A stretch of 64,000 bases of DNA from Kappaphycus alvarezii (Eukaryota; Rhodophyta; Florideophyceae; Gigartinales; Solieriaceae). Each line of letters opens with the position of its first letter. The first letter of the stretch is position 1. A program made the position numbers and the translations under genes. The notes under the pieces are model-generated. The model made no database searches and was not told the origin of the DNA. It saw only the letters and a list, made by a program, of their open reading frames with translations. The stretch spans positions 2,232,001-2,296,000 of the forward strand of contig NADL03000501.1 of NCBI GenBank assembly GCA_002205965.3, in the 5' to 3' direction. Positions 29,721-42,750 of this stretch are shown here, in pieces.

Positions 29721-32376
29721 GCACGGCCCTACCTCTGGTCGAAACCGCGATACAAGATTAACTCAATTTCCTGTTGGAGGGGGCGAGGAGATTCACGAAG
29801 GTGACATAAAAGAGTAGATCCCTCCGTTGATTCCCAGTGCTTGTATATCGAGTCTTTTGCGGTGGAGACAGTGGTGCTGCTCTAAACTAAGATGACGGGC
29901 AACTCTTGTGAGGAGTGTGACTTGGTGATCCTGTCGATTGAGCCTGTGGGTTCTGTTATTATGGAACCGGTCCTTTTCGTAAATTCGTGCTCCCATCGTA
30001 CTGAGATCAATTCTTGAGCTCTCCTTCTTCAAACCACTTATCATTTTCCCCCCTCAACAGAAAAAGAAATCCTACTGTCCTTTTCGTTTATGAACCTAAA
30101 TTCGCTGTAAGATTCCATTTACTATCTATGTTTGATGATTTATTGATTCTTTTTTGAAAAGGATTCTTTCGGCTCGTGACAGTCCAAATTCAGTCTCCAA
30201 TATTTTATCAAGCATATTTTATAATATTGCCCTGGATGAATGCAAAATCAGAGCCACAACATTGTCTCGTATTTCTTATTTCGCCCAAGGCCGTGATTTC
30301 GAAGACATTACCATATTTAAAATTCGAAATTAACGTTTTTAAAACAACACCCTACCATCAACCACGCCATCGACGCACCCACTTTGTCCTCAACATGACC
30401 AAACTCTACTCGTCCCTCACCATCGCCAAATCATCCATAATCCGCCGTCCCACCAACGGTCGGGCTTTGATGGCCATTGAGCTCGCTTGATTAGAGGTTT
30501 ACTGCAGGTAGATGGACCGTAAACCCGTTCGAGATTGCGTCCGACGTCATTGCTTCGAGGAAGCAGGGGAGACAGAATTGGAAGAAGAAACAAAAGAGAC
30601 AGGGAAGGCAGAGAAGGCTGAGGCGGACGTGGAGGGATCGGAAGATGAGGAGGATTATATGGACAAATGAGAGTGGCTGGTGTACAACTGTAGGGTAGAT
30701 GCTGTGGAGAACGGAGGGGAAATTGAGGGTTTAATCGTAATCTTGGACGGCTATGTTGCGGATATAGCGGAGGCTGAAGGTCCTGAGGAGGGATTGGGGG
30801 ATTTTTATATGTCAAAAGAGGCTATTAATCATTCTGGGCCATTCTAAAGAATTTTGGGGTGGGCGTCTGGGGTATGCATATTTTGGAGGAATTCTGACTC
30901 TTATCTTGAGGATGAAGATTATGAGGAATAGATCAGGATATTTATCCTGATAGTATCTATAATTAGTCGTTCTCGTCCAAAAGATTCCCTTCGATGAATT
31001 TTATTGTATATATTATGTAATTTGACACTTTAGGGCTAGCCAAAAAGTCTATATAACCTGGATGAAAGTCAAATTTTACCATGAGAATTATTTCGCGTAC
31101 GTTCGTTCCTGAGCATAAATTTTAGACCCTTCCCCTTCTATACTTACCTGAAGCTATTTGACTACCCGTCCTTATTCTACCTCTTCTCGTTCCCACAGCC
31201 AAATTTCGGTAGCACTCTGTCACTTGCAATATCTTCTTCTTATGATAATTGGCTCAGATATCATCTTCGGTTCATTATTTCTATCAATCATACCACTCCC
31301 AAACCTGGAGCAACCAAAGTCAAGCCTATCCTTTTTGTAGTATTACTTCATGATTCATACTTTCCAACTTTTACCCTCAAATTTGAAAACTCCGATCGTT
31401 ATGAAACATATCGAGACATCGAATGGATTGGGAACATTTATTGAAAAATATTGGTAACGGTATACCCACGCCAATTTTATTCTCTCATGTACCTGATACG
31501 AACATCTCCGCAAGTTTACTGTCCATATCCTCACGACCCCGGCGCGCAGCGCAAAGCTATCTCCATAGTGCTCATCTCTTTCTTCATCATGGCGTGACTC
31601 GACCACAAGTTTGAGGAATAGCTCCAAACACCTTCCATACTGTTGCAAATGCTGTCAAGGATTTGCCTGTTCCGCAACTTTTCTACGATCATGACTGCTC
31701 TATAACCTGTAATACTTTTTAACTTTATTTAGCTTATTTCATTCCTTGTTTTTGAAAAACTCGTTCTCTATAGTTTATCACCATGTATAACGTCCATTTT
31801 CAATTACTCTCTACCGGTTGCATCCGATCTTGCGCTGCTAAACGTTCTGAGAGCATTTTTGTCGTAAAATGCCGTACTGGAAGGGTACGGGTAGCTCAGA
31901 CACAAGAGGGGTACTATGTAATTTATTTCCAGGAGTCTCCAGTTGGACAATTCTTAATGCGACATTCCTTGCAACATAGAGAAGAAAAATAAGCTTTATT
32001 GGGGTGACTTGGGACCAATGTTAGGCATTGTTCATTTCTAAAGAACGGCGTAAACGGCGTGAGCCGTTATTTTCATGGTAAGAGAGTACATTTTGGGCCG
32101 GAGATGGCGATATTCAGAAGAGAAGATCTATTCAACTCAGTGGGGTTGTGTCGAATTCCATTCTACACTATGTAGGGAAAGCTCGATGTTCTGTCCTGTT
32201 TGGGTGATTTTGAATTTCTTCAACTCATAATGCGCCCCACTTCACGGATTATGTGAGGCGGCTGGTGAGCTTGATATTTCAGATGCTTAAATACAGGCGT
32301 TAAAGGCGAAAAGTTTCTCTTCTTCCACCTTGCAGCTTGTCATGGATGAGTAAGTACGAAAGCTGTTTGCTACAGG
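29721..32376. other. Unassigned; possible acidic coding remnant at 30500-30840
   Basis: A plus frame at about 30540-30670 reads EEAGETELEEETKETGKAEK and SEDEEDYMDK, stops once, then continues with VDAVENGGEIEGLIVILDGY and FYMSKEAINHSG. It looks like an acidic protein remnant, but I cannot name it. Elsewhere, for example the plus frame at 31783-31992 (69 residues), nothing is recognised. Confidence 0.3.
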
Positions 32377-32829
32377 TGAAATACTCTGGAAAATCTGAGC
32401 TATTCTATTTCTCTCAAATATTCCTGGGATGAATATCATGAAAATTCAAGAGAGAAAAAGAAGACTGGCGGCGTTAATGGCGAGCCTGAAAAAATGTTAC
32501 AAGTTTTTCCTAATTTGCGACAGTTGAATAGGTTGAAATAAAAATTTGGATGCTGCTTCAACTTCAGTACCTAAGGAGGTGAGGCCTTTTATGTGCAGCA
32601 GATGCCGTCGATATCTCGAGCACATGTAATAGCTACACTCCCCAGAGTATATTCCTGCGGACGGTTGTAGTGACCCTGACCCTAGAACAAACCTAACAAA
32701 CGTCGTTTAAAGTACAATAGGATAGAGAAAATTTAGACTATATAGGATAGAAATAATATTAAAGTTAAAATAGCTACACTACAAGACTGTAAATGGTAAA
32801 TAAATAATGTTTTTGTATCCTGTAGTTCC
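32377..32829 (-). repeat. 3' LTR of the copia-like element
   Basis: It aligns with 37535-37975: shared blocks include GAAAATTCAAG, TTAATGG/TTAGCAG variants, CAGTTGAATAGGTTGAAA, GACCTAAGG-type sequence, GCAGCAGATG and the end GTATCCTGTAGTTC. A purine-rich stretch read on the minus strand (AGAGAAGGAATG) adjoins it and is a candidate polypurine tract. The left boundary is uncertain by tens of bases. Confidence 0.65.
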
Positions 32830-32939
32830 GGCATTCCTTCTCTATGCCATGAACTATTGTTTTCTACGTATTTTTTCACTAATTACCCATTTTTGCCAAG
32901 TTATATCACACTGACTTGTTGTAAAGATGCCATTTAGCG

Positions 32940-34640
32940 CATTACGCTTCGCTTTTTTCGTACAGGCGTCCGCTGGGTTGTCTGAAATCGCTAAAAATCC
33001 AACATTGTATACTTCCTCTTTCGACTATTCACCTCTTACTGAGCTAATATAAATTATGAGGCGATTTTCAGAAGTGCAATAATACTTGGCGATAAAATCA
33101 AATTCACCCTTGGAGTCTATAAAAATTGGGAGTAGATTTTGATTCCAAGCAAGGATTCAAAGGTGTGCTTAATCATGTACCTAATATCGAATGCATCAGA
33201 GAAAGCATAAACTTCGGCCTCCAGTACAGATATAGTTACTCTGCGGATTTTGTGACTACTATAACTAAGCACAGCACAAATCTTTGTCTTGTCAGTGAGA
33301 AAACAATTTATCCAAGTTGAGAAGTATTGTCGTCCTTGTGCGCAAAAGACGATTCAGGATATACTTTCAACCTTATAGAGTTTTTGTTAAACTTTTAATA
33401 CTTAAGCGAAAAACTGGAGGTGTTCTGCGCATGCTTTACAACTTTGTTCAAAATCTTTATTGCTTCCACTGAGAGTTTGTTTTTCAATCTTTTGCGCGGA
33501 CACATTTACAGCACAACATATATCAGGCCTTGTATGTGTTAACCAAGCCAATCTATGCCCTAAAGACCTGAATTCAGAGCAAGAGGTGCCTATCGGTAGG
33601 AAGCATAATTTCTTAACATAATTTTTCCAACTTTGGACCGGTTTCACTTGTTCCATTTGATTAGGAAGCTCGCTATTCATTAACATAGACCTTAGCAAGC
33701 CCGCACGGACGAGTAACGATGGAATCGATACTTCTGAGTTCCTAGTATCGTTCCTAGCCTTAGCGGCGAGACGTATGTAGAGCGAGTTCGTTTTCAACTT
33801 AAGGCTCTGAATGGCGAATATTGTAGTAAATACGGCGTAATTGATCATGGCAAAGTTCAACTGAACCAATATAATTATGAATTTAACTCTAGATAGGCTG
33901 AGTTTTATTCCATGCGATTTCATCAAATCTTTCCGCGGTTTAGAAATCAAATTTACGCCTTGGTACACTTTAATTCTGTCAGTAAATGCAGTATAAATTG
34001 CCTCCCAGCATTCAAGATAAGAGTTCCGAATAGATTCCTTACTTTGACTTTGTAATAATACAGCATTACCGAAATGGTTTTGTGTATCCAAGATATAAAG
34101 TACAGGATTCATGGCAAGAAACATAATATATAGAGCTAACCCTTGGTTTAATATGCTCATATTAGGCTAACTAACCTGTAATGATCTGGGTTTTGGTTCC
34201 AAGTGCTGACATATGCGGCATTGTTTGGATATTTCCGAAATCAAATCTCGTGTCTCAGTCCTTACGTCCTCCGGTATAGCTCTGTGAATCATATTTCATA
34301 GCTTTGAGGCAGACGGACGGAAAATTTAAATAGAGTCGCCTTAATTAATACTTTTTGAACATTATCTCAGAGAAATCCCACATGACGTAAAGGTGACCGA
34401 GTTTGCGTGTGACTGGCACGTTCTGTGCATATCTTTTAGAGACAGTTAGTTTTTTTAAGTTGCCAGAAATAAGTCCAAATTTGTATAAAGATTCTAAAGC
34501 AGTCAAAAATGGAATATTGACATCAATTACATCGACATATAGCGGGATAAAAGCACCATCAGGCGTTAGATTACGAATTGGAATCTGTGCTATACTTCTT
34601 AAGGAGTTTTCACGTGCTTGTATTCCATTATAATCCAGGC
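32940..34640 (-). pseudogene. Copia pol remnant (integrase, end of RT, RNase H)
   Basis: The HHCC-type end CRICQHLEPKPRSLQV (about 34175-34225) precedes an integrase core readable at 33402-34160: NPVLYILDTQNHFGNAVLLQ holds the first catalytic Asp, ECWEAIYTAFTDRIKVYQG and SHGIKLSLS follow, and LYIRLAAKARNDT marks the integrase C-terminal part. The frame then jumps to FRSLGHRLAWLTHTRPDICCA, the end of the copia RT. RNase H (SVLEAEVYAFSDAFDIRYM, about 33170-33230) follows after stops and ends near 32940 with a DNPADA-like motif. The missing RT centre shows an internal deletion. Confidence 0.75.
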
Positions 34641-35419
34641 TGGGTCACAATGTTCCTTTGCTTGTGATTCTCCATTCACTGATTTTTGAGAACAAGTCCC
34701 GAGAAGGATTCGATGGAATTTCTCAGAATTAGATTGCTTTGCAAATTTGCTGGTATTGACAGTCAAAATCTCATGGATCCCCACAGGTTCATTCTCCATT
34801 TTCTCTGCTTCTTGTAAAAGAGAGGATTCTTGTCGTTTTCCCGTACTGTTTGCCTTTGGTAAGGAGCACTTCGCGTTGTTTGATTACCCCTAGTTAAAAG
34901 TCCCCGTCATCCAAGAAGGGTTGGACCTTAACTGTAATTTTTGAAAGTAACTTCTAAGATACATAAGTTGACTAATCTTCACCTATTCTTCCATTTTCAG
35001 AGTCCTCAATGTCATCATCACTATTGATGTCTCCGAAAAAATCCTGAGTAGACAGTGTTTCTTCATCAACTGATTGATCATCATGATCCAGTCCCTGACA
35101 GAACTCAAAAAGTACACATTTCGTGGCCTTTACCGGATCTTTACATGAGCTTCTCTAATAGTATTGAACCTTCCAAGCAACATTCTCATCCATTGTTTGG
35201 CGACATTGAGATAAAATGTGGCCTTCACTTACCAAAATCCCAACAAACTCTATCATCACGAGGTTTTTTTCCCTCAAGCTTTAAGCGTCAGTGCTACGCG
35301 AGATTCAATCATGATGATTGACTTTGATATGACAGGTATAAAGGCCGTATTGAGGTTGTCCAGTACGCAATGTATCAGCAAGGCGGCTGCGGAGTTTAGA
35401 TTCTATATATGAGAGGGGT

Positions 35420-37474
35420 TCTTTTCATTAATCATTCGTACAAAATTCTCCTCTTGCTCAAATTGAGCGGCAGAAATTATTTGGCTGTAAAATGATTAAT
35501 AATTTAACTCACCAGACTTTGCTCCCAGAGCAAAGTGTGCTGCAAGGATCTCGATCGCAGGAGAATCCAATAACGGCGGGTTGAAGATACTGTAATCAAT
35601 TTTGTGCCTTTCTGACGGCTAAGGGAGTGCTAGAAAGGAGACGCTTGCACCATTTAAAGTACACGTAGCCGAAATATATTAGATCACACGAATATGTCGA
35701 AGATATGCGTTAATTCTATTATGCCTTGAGACTGAGTTATATTCAATGTCGAGTGCTTTTAAAGCTTTAAAATAACGCCTATAAACACCTTCCACATTAT
35801 TTATGTAGAATATTTCGGAATTTCCCATGAGGAAATGGAGGAGATACGTTAGGTTTTGTTCTTCATTAAGCATATAATCCTGGTAGGTATACTTGTATTC
35901 AGCTATGAACTCGTTCCAACCTTCAACTGGGCTACCAGACATTTTCTTATTTTCTTAACTGAAGCGTATGTAAATGTAACGTGAGACTTTGTCTTCCTGT
36001 GGTGCTATGGTTTGGGTGAACACTGGACTAGAATATATGGGGTTATTGGCGAGTCTAACCCGTGATCCTTCTAAGGATTCAAGAAAGTTGATATATGCAT
36101 CAATTTGGTTTAATGCTTTGTTAAGGTCACTATTGCGTAGAAAAGCTGATGCAATGGTCTCTAAAAGCACAGCAGATTCATGGCGGACTGTTGGAATATT
36201 TCGTTCTTCTATAAATATGATCGTTTTGCGAATAATCTATGGATTGCTCAGAATCTGTCTCGAGAAAAGCATGGGGATAGGGAAAAATTCAACGAAACGA
36301 GCCTCTAATTCATCATCAGATAGGGAATCATCCTCAACACAACATTTGACGCAGTCCACAAGAGACTTTTGAAATTCTGTTGTTTGTGTAATACCTTGAC
36401 CAAAAACTATATTCATACACCCTTTTGCAAGTGCAAATTAATGGTGATTTAATGCTTCGAAAATTGTGGCCTTTTTGTATTTTCTTTTTGTAATAGCCAG
36501 TGTACGTCTTCTTCTTTGGGGTGGGCTAATATTTTTCTCTTTTTTCTGACCCAACTCTAAGGATTTTTTTAATTTTTATTATCTCAATTTGAGTCGTTTC
36601 CATTTGAATGGTTTTCAATTTTTCGAGAAAGAATCACAATTAATATTATCATTCGAATTTCACCTTACTCAGAACAAGATCGAATATGCAGATTGTAATT
36701 AACTGAATCTCATTTGAAACTATTTAAAATGGTTCTTTCCAGACTTAAGGTGTGGTAAATTTGAATGCTCTCGAAGCTTCGTTTGTACCCCTGACGGTAT
36801 GGCTGAATTTTCTTATTCTGCAAGCGGTTCTTGTGCCTGCTCCTCCGTAAATGGTCGACGTATGTTTTAAACCGTTTGCAAGTAACCTCGAAAAGCTTAC
36901 ATGTCCTCTTCTGTACAGTCGCAGGTGTAGATGTAGCCTTAGTAAACCGGGCGCGATCAGCTATTAGACGGTCAGCTTTTCAGAGTAGGTGTAGCGGAGC
37001 CCTAGATGTAGGTCTGTAAGAACTATCAAACGTAGGAGGGTCTGTAAGATCGATTAATGAACTTTGACGACGTGGCACACGTGGAAGATCTGAAATCCGA
37101 ACTTCGCTTGAACCTTAATTCAAACGTGTAGTACTTGGAAATGAACATGAAACTATAAGGACACCTATGGTTACTTATTTGGCCGAAGATGAAGGACTCG
37201 GATTGGGCTGGGGCTGCGATTATTGTATATCACGTGGATTTTCCTGATTTGTCGGCGAAACTGCGACACTTGGCGAAATTGGAGTGACGTCTCTTATTGC
37301 GGTGCTTACAGTTAGAGTTGGGATGATGCTGACAGATGTTGACAGCTTACAGAAGGTCGATCTGGATTCCGATCTTGTTCTGAATTCGGTCGGCCCAGGT
37401 GCGATGCATCGAACGACGATCGAATTGTTGGCCACTGGATAGTGTTCAAAAAGAATTAATTTACTAGCTTTCAT
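35420..37474 (-). pseudogene. Copia gag-like region
   Basis: Minus frames at 35955-36420 (NALNQIDAYINFLESLEG) and 35679-35942 (EGWNEFIAEYKYTYQDYML, YNSVSRHNRINAYLRHIR) resemble gag regions of copia elements in fungi, oomycetes and algae. A further stretch near 35520-35580 reads DSPAIEILAAHFALGAKSG. The part from 36420 to 37474 contains low-complexity Ser/Pro/Thr-rich frames and is probably the gag N-terminus. Numerous stops make it non-functional. The identification depends mostly on position between the 5' LTR and pol. Confidence 0.5.
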
Positions 37475-37534
37475 GTGGCTTGAAACAACGCAGAAACAGG
37501 GTGACTATGTATATCTCCACTATCGAATAGCGAA

Positions 37535-37975
37535 TTGACGTACTTCTTAAATTCCCCGAAAATGGTAAATCTGGAAGGTCGCGAAAATTCAAGGGATAAG
37601 AAGCAGACTGGAAGCGTTAGCAGACAGCATGAAAAAAAGTTACACGTTTTTGCTCGTTTGAAACAGTTTAATAGGTTGAAAAAACTTTTGATGCTCTTTT
37701 TACTTCAGGACCTAAGGCGGTGAAGCCTTTAATGGGCAGCAGATGGCGTCAACTAGCACACCTACTAACTACTACCTAAACTACATAGCGGATGGTCTTA
37801 CGGACGGTCCTAGTGACCATGAAACTACAGCTATCCTAACAAGCAACGTTAAAAGTACATTGAGATAGGGAAAATACGGGCTATTTAGGATATAAATATT
37901 AGTAAGTGCAAAATTGCAGCACTACTGCAGGACTTTACATACAACGTAAGTAAATTTGATGTATCCTGTAGTTCA
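37535..37975 (-). repeat. 5' LTR of the copia-like element
   Basis: It is the direct-repeat partner of 32377-32829. Read on the minus strand it starts TGAACTACAGGATAC, a canonical TG start. It ends near 37535. A primer binding site could not be assigned. Confidence 0.65.
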
Positions 37976-39049
37976 GAGAGTAAATGGTAGTGTTCAAAGG
38001 ACAAGCAAATGTACTCATATGAATACAAATAATTGGTCGAAAATAACTAGATTTTTTAATTAAAATTACATAATGGTATGCCGAATCCCTGAAGACTGAA
38101 ATAACCTAAGTGTAAAAGAAGTAGTTCAATCCTCATTCAAAACAACCAGCGGTGGCCTAATGCGCCTCAAGTAAAGAATGAATAAAGATAGTGCGCCACA
38201 GGAGAGCAAAAAGTATCTTTAGAATGGTCGACATTTCTGCGACAGCTGCTACCTCAGTTTGCCTTAGCATGCCCAGTTTAACATGAGCAGAGGGACTAAT
38301 TTACTGATCTCTCATAAAGGGGAACGACACCATAGGTATGTACGCTCATTTTGCAAGTCGAACGACGCGAATCAGAAATGTAGGCGGCTACAGTCAACGA
38401 CTCAATTTTTTTATTTTTGCGCAGTCAGTCTACAATGAATGTAAGCGTCGAAAAGTAAACATCACTATCGATTAGTGTAAAGCGTCATCTAATTATGCCA
38501 GAAGTGTAAATCAGGCAAATGATTTTGAACGAAGTTGCGTCCTTTCTCTGACTGGCATATCCAAACATCTTTGTTCAGTTTCAGGCACTCAGAGTTGAGA
38601 ATTTTGGACTTCTTTCCAGATTTATAATTTTTACATCAGCTTTGAGACATCGCTTTCGTTGGGGCCCCATTGGCTCCTTTGTGCCTTTTCACTGTGGTAG
38701 CCAAGTATATTTCAGTGCTGCAGGCCAATAACGGATTAAAATGCTCTGAAACATCAATTTCAGATCTGCTGAGGCCAATAGCATATAATTAATTGTCGAT
38801 GAGTTGCTCTGCGAGTATTGCATAACAATCTTTGTGAGAAATGAAATTTCTTGCACCCATCAAACCCTTGTGTAGCAGCCATAAGTTAACAATGAAAATT
38901 GCAAGCAAAGATGTATTAAACCTTAATGATCAATCGTGAAATTCCAATTTATGCTCCAATCATAGATAATCTTGTCTGCATCTGTTATGACTATCAAACT
39001 GGGAGCACGTTTCATGTTATGTGATGACAACAGTTGGAACTGGAATTTC
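37976..39049. other. No recognisable gene
   Basis: This is intergenic sequence between the copia-like LTR and the piggyBac-like remnant. I see no open frame with recognisable motifs. Confidence 0.4.
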
Positions 39050-39880
39050 TATTTACACAAGCACTATTTCATTACCAGCATACCTCCAAAGAGATCTTCT
39101 GATACGCTCTGACGGAATTGTTGTACGAGAAGTACTAATAAGATATCTTCTACTACTATCTATCCATGAAACGGCCATCACAGAAGGATGGATTTCCATA
39201 CTCGAAGTTACCATACAGATATGATCTCCGCGCCTGAACAGGTCCAGCCCTGACAAAGGTGACATGGGAAACTGCCTTGTCGCATTCCTGACGACACGTG
39301 TAAGTCTCAATCCATATTCGAAGTTTTCACTTGCTGTAGCCACAGGCGCAAATGCAGAGTTTGCACAAAATTTCTCTCTTTGATTGAAACCAAGGCTCTG
39401 TAAGTCGAAGAACAATAGCAGTGTCATTGGGTAAATTTGACTTTTAACGCCTGTTACTGCTTTCAGATGCTTACAAAACAATCTCTCCAAATTCAATACA
39501 ATGCCACTGATACAGCAGCATGCATTCCTGATTTCACATCCGTTTTCAGGCTTACGGTTCGTCGCGACAAAGTTCGAGAGTCCTTTCGAAATATAATTCC
39601 CCCCATTTGTACCAGCAGGACATGCTTTCATCTACCCAAGTTCTCTCCGACGGCGAAACACTTGAGCCATCCTATGCCGTTTTATGTCCTCCACCAATCC
39701 GCTAACCAAAGACCGTCTTCTGTAAGTGCCTTCAGTTTCCGCCCAGCGGCTGAATGTAGTACATGCAATCAATTCTTCGAAACGGTTTCTCGAAAATATT
39801 TTTCCAAACATCGCCAATGGAATTTACTTCGGTGTAGGCAGTGTATTACAATGTGATCTTTTGCTTGTGAACTACAATCT
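39050..39880 (-). pseudogene. PiggyBac-like transposase
   Basis: The N-terminal part (39632-39817) reads FSRNRFEELIACTTFSRWAE, the usual start of DDE_Tnp_1_7 proteins. Then, in a neighbouring frame, TWVDESMSCWYKWG holds the first catalytic Asp in the DESMS motif. After a return to the first frame, NGCEIRNACCCISGIVLNLE and REKFCANSAFAPVATASENF follow. In piggyBac relatives the second motif is usually D-S-A-F; here it is NSAF, so a catalytic Asp is lost. The C-terminal part reads MAVSWIDSSRRYLISTSRTT. At least two frameshifts and the Asp-to-Asn change mark a dead gene. TTAA-flanked ends were not found. Confidence 0.65.
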
Positions 39881-40587
39881 GCATAGCAATATGACAATTC
39901 CAAAAAGCTTTAGAATTTCACCAACTGCTACATGCATGTGCCCACTATTAGCGATTTTCCGGTTTGTAAGTTCGTTAATTGTAGAGCGGTGCTCGAGGGG
40001 AAACGTGCAAAGTAAATAATCGTGCAGGGACTTCTCATATTCGATATGACCTTGAATTTACGTGTCACCTGCTACACCAATTACCTTCTATGGCCGTTGT
40101 GTTGTTGATCCATTCAATGGTTATAATACCTCCTGATTGGTCTAAACTTTTCATACACTTCTTTGCATACCCCTCCTACTCCGGCCATCCCATTGGCTTC
40201 TTCTCGAGGTTCTTCTTCTGAAGTTTGACGATTTGGTAGCTCTACCACGGCAGCATATGTACTCATTTCATTGGACGTTGCTGGGCGACCCTCAGATAAT
40301 TCTCCTGGCTTGATGTTGACAAATTTCAAACTGACGAGTTTTATCCTGTCCTGAATGGACGAGCCTGTAGTGACCGAAGTCTGACGTCTTCGAGTAGATG
40401 TTTCAACTTCGATGCTGACCAGGGTTCCGTTGATGCGCTTACTTCTCCAAAAAGAATCAAATAGTCGCTTACACTCAGCCGCTGACCTGAAAAGGTTTGC
40501 ACGAGTTTTGACAAGGTTTCCGGGCTATTGACTGGAGTCATTTAGATCCGTCATTTTTGGATAAATTTTTTGATTTTGAAAAAGTTT

Positions 40588-40632
40588 GCTGTGTATTCGA
40601 ATGATGGAGTTTGCTGTGTATTCGAATGAACA
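40588..40632. repeat. Tandem duplication of a 22-base unit
   Basis: The unit AGTTTGCTGTGTATTCGAAT plus two bases occurs twice, with three bases between the copies. It is a local duplication without evident function. Confidence 0.6.
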
Positions 40633-41439
40633 GTTGAGAGGTAAACTCCAATTTTTTGCATGATTGACTACCTAGGGGTGCTATTAGATATATTGAAAAG
40701 CTGATGGTGTCATTTTTTAAGTTCTTTGTACAAAATGGAGCCGTTACAAATATGGATTAATATGAGTAAAATTATCCTCTACACACTAGAATAAACACAT
40801 ATTCGGTTTCAACTGGAGTATTACTGACTCTTACCGCATGGTTGGATGTACTATACTCTAATATAATTCTCACCGTACGGTCGACTACCCCAAAGATGTA
40901 TTGAAAAGGCTTTTTAAAACTGAATTTCCTAGAGTTTAAAATTTTGTGGCTTGGCACAGTGTAGCAAAAGGGGTAAATTTTTGTTTGAACGGATACCAGT
41001 GGGTTGCCTCCAATTTTAAAAATGTGCCCTATTATTCAAACAAAAGAAATTTTGTAAAATGTTATCAATTTTAATACTTCTACCTATAAAAAGTACCCTT
41101 TTTAGAAGCTTCAAAGGCACATTCGATAAAGAAAAATGCATTGATTTTATTTTGGCGCCAAGGGAGAAACAGGGCGCGCTATATTCGACAACTGGCTAAA
41201 CTTTCCATGCAAATGGATGCGAATGGAGTAGATAATATGAGTTCAGAGATAGAGCCCACAACCTACTGGCATCAATCCCCAAGAGGAAAGCTTGAAACTA
41301 ATCCCTCCTCTTCGATCGCAGACTACATTACATCAACTATTACTGAAGCGCCCTTATCACCATGCAAAGAAATAGGAAAGCTCAGAAATGCTTTGAGAGT
41401 GCCATCGTGGCATCAACTGGGTAGGAACGATACATGATG

Positions 41440-42750
41440 CCCCTGGAATTCCCCAACTACCTCTCTCAACGATCTACTATCTACACATACATCCCCACAA
41501 AGAGCCCACACGAGATACGCTTTATCAGTCGAAGAGGAAAAACCCGTTGTCTCTCTCATAAAACACTATACATTGAATGGGTTCCCACTAGGGCGTGAGG
41601 ATGTGGCTGAAGCCATTCAGCATATTGTTCAGGCAATGTCTTCAGAACGCTGCTTTAAGTTGCCCTTAATCATCAACCGCTCTGGGGCCAAGTTTCTCGG
41701 TGACTTTTTAGAAAGGAATACACAAGAAATTCTCTTCGGAAAACCTTCGAAAGAGGAGAAGCAACTATGGAGGGCATGCAATACAGAAACGGCTGCGACG
41801 CACTTCGCATCTTTAGAGAAGATCATCAAAGAGAATTAAATTAATGAAAGCGGTCTTTACCCGAAATAACACAGAGGACGGTTTTGCACGAAATCCTATA
41901 TTACTCGAGGGAGTGCGGATTTTGGGCGTACTCCTACATTTTAAACATCGATCAAATTGTTGAAAAACGTTAACCACTGAGCCACATGTGCATCACTTGA
42001 CATGCCAGCTCATGTGGCTTAGTGGTCGATGTGATTTTCCTACACACATCACAATTATACCGGTTATTTTAGCAAACGGTGATCTCGGTGCTCCGTTCTT
42101 TGCTTTTAAGGGATACTCAACCAGACATCGAATAATCAAACGTTTTGGAGTCGATAATATCGAAAAGCTTCTGAGCTGTCTTCTTTACGGTTCTAAATAT
42201 GTCATTCGCTGTGATACTGCTGGTGTCAATGGAATCGATTTTCACAAGTGGACACAGAAATTTTTTGTTCAAGTGGAAGAGCTCAGGACTGATAACCATA
42301 AATTGCTGCCCAAATTATATGGTTATAGAAGTCACATTGGTTTCACTGTTTTGTAATTGGTACTGCAAGTGATAACGTTTTCGTCTTGTATGTACTCCTA
42401 TCTTATAAAAAAGGATTAATGGCCGTTCGATGTTGTCTTTTTCAACCCTTTTAAAGAATAAATTCGACAATGAGTACATTCTATCGTAAGTATTGCTTGA
42501 CACAATTTGTCTGACATTTTCGAGTATCTGAAGATCGTTCGGGAGGGGTATGACAATGCTTTCAATCGGAGACCTGTTATCACTGTCTATGCAAGGGCAG
42601 GTATTTATTCCGTTGATCCTACTGTATTGCTACATGTTTCCCGTCCTTCGGATGACTCTGACAGATATTTCATGCTGCATTTGCAGAAATTATTGACTTA
42701 CTAGAAGTTAAGGGGCGAATGACTAGAAAATCAGAGGAATTCAGCCAGTT
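41440..42750 (+). pseudogene. Pogo-like (DDE_1 superfamily) transposase, first copy
   Basis: RYALSVEEEKPVVSLIKHY and NGFPLGREDVAEAIQHIV (41525-41640) form a CENP-B-type helix-turn-helix, followed by FLGDFLERNTQEILFGKPSK. After a frame break the DDE core appears: ITIIPVILANGDLGAPFFAF, GVNGIDFHKWTQKFF, then KLYGYRSHIGF, where relatives have an Asp in the LLYDGYRSH motif; the Asp is missing. A third part at 42507-42704 (IFEYLKIVREGYDNAFNR, AGIYSVDPTVLL) is the C-terminal region of these proteins. Frame breaks and the missing catalytic Asp show it is inactive. No TIRs were recognised. Confidence 0.7.

Larger units (their letters stand above)
32377..37975 (-). mobile_element. Copia-like LTR retrotransposon, degenerate, both LTRs present
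   Basis: Two direct repeats of about 440-450 bases bracket gag-, integrase-, RT- and RNase-H-like remnants on the minus strand. Length is about 5.6 kb. The element's 5' LTR is on the right. The LTRs are strongly diverged from each other, so the insertion is old. The RT core is almost entirely deleted: integrase is followed directly by the end of the RT. Confidence 0.75.
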
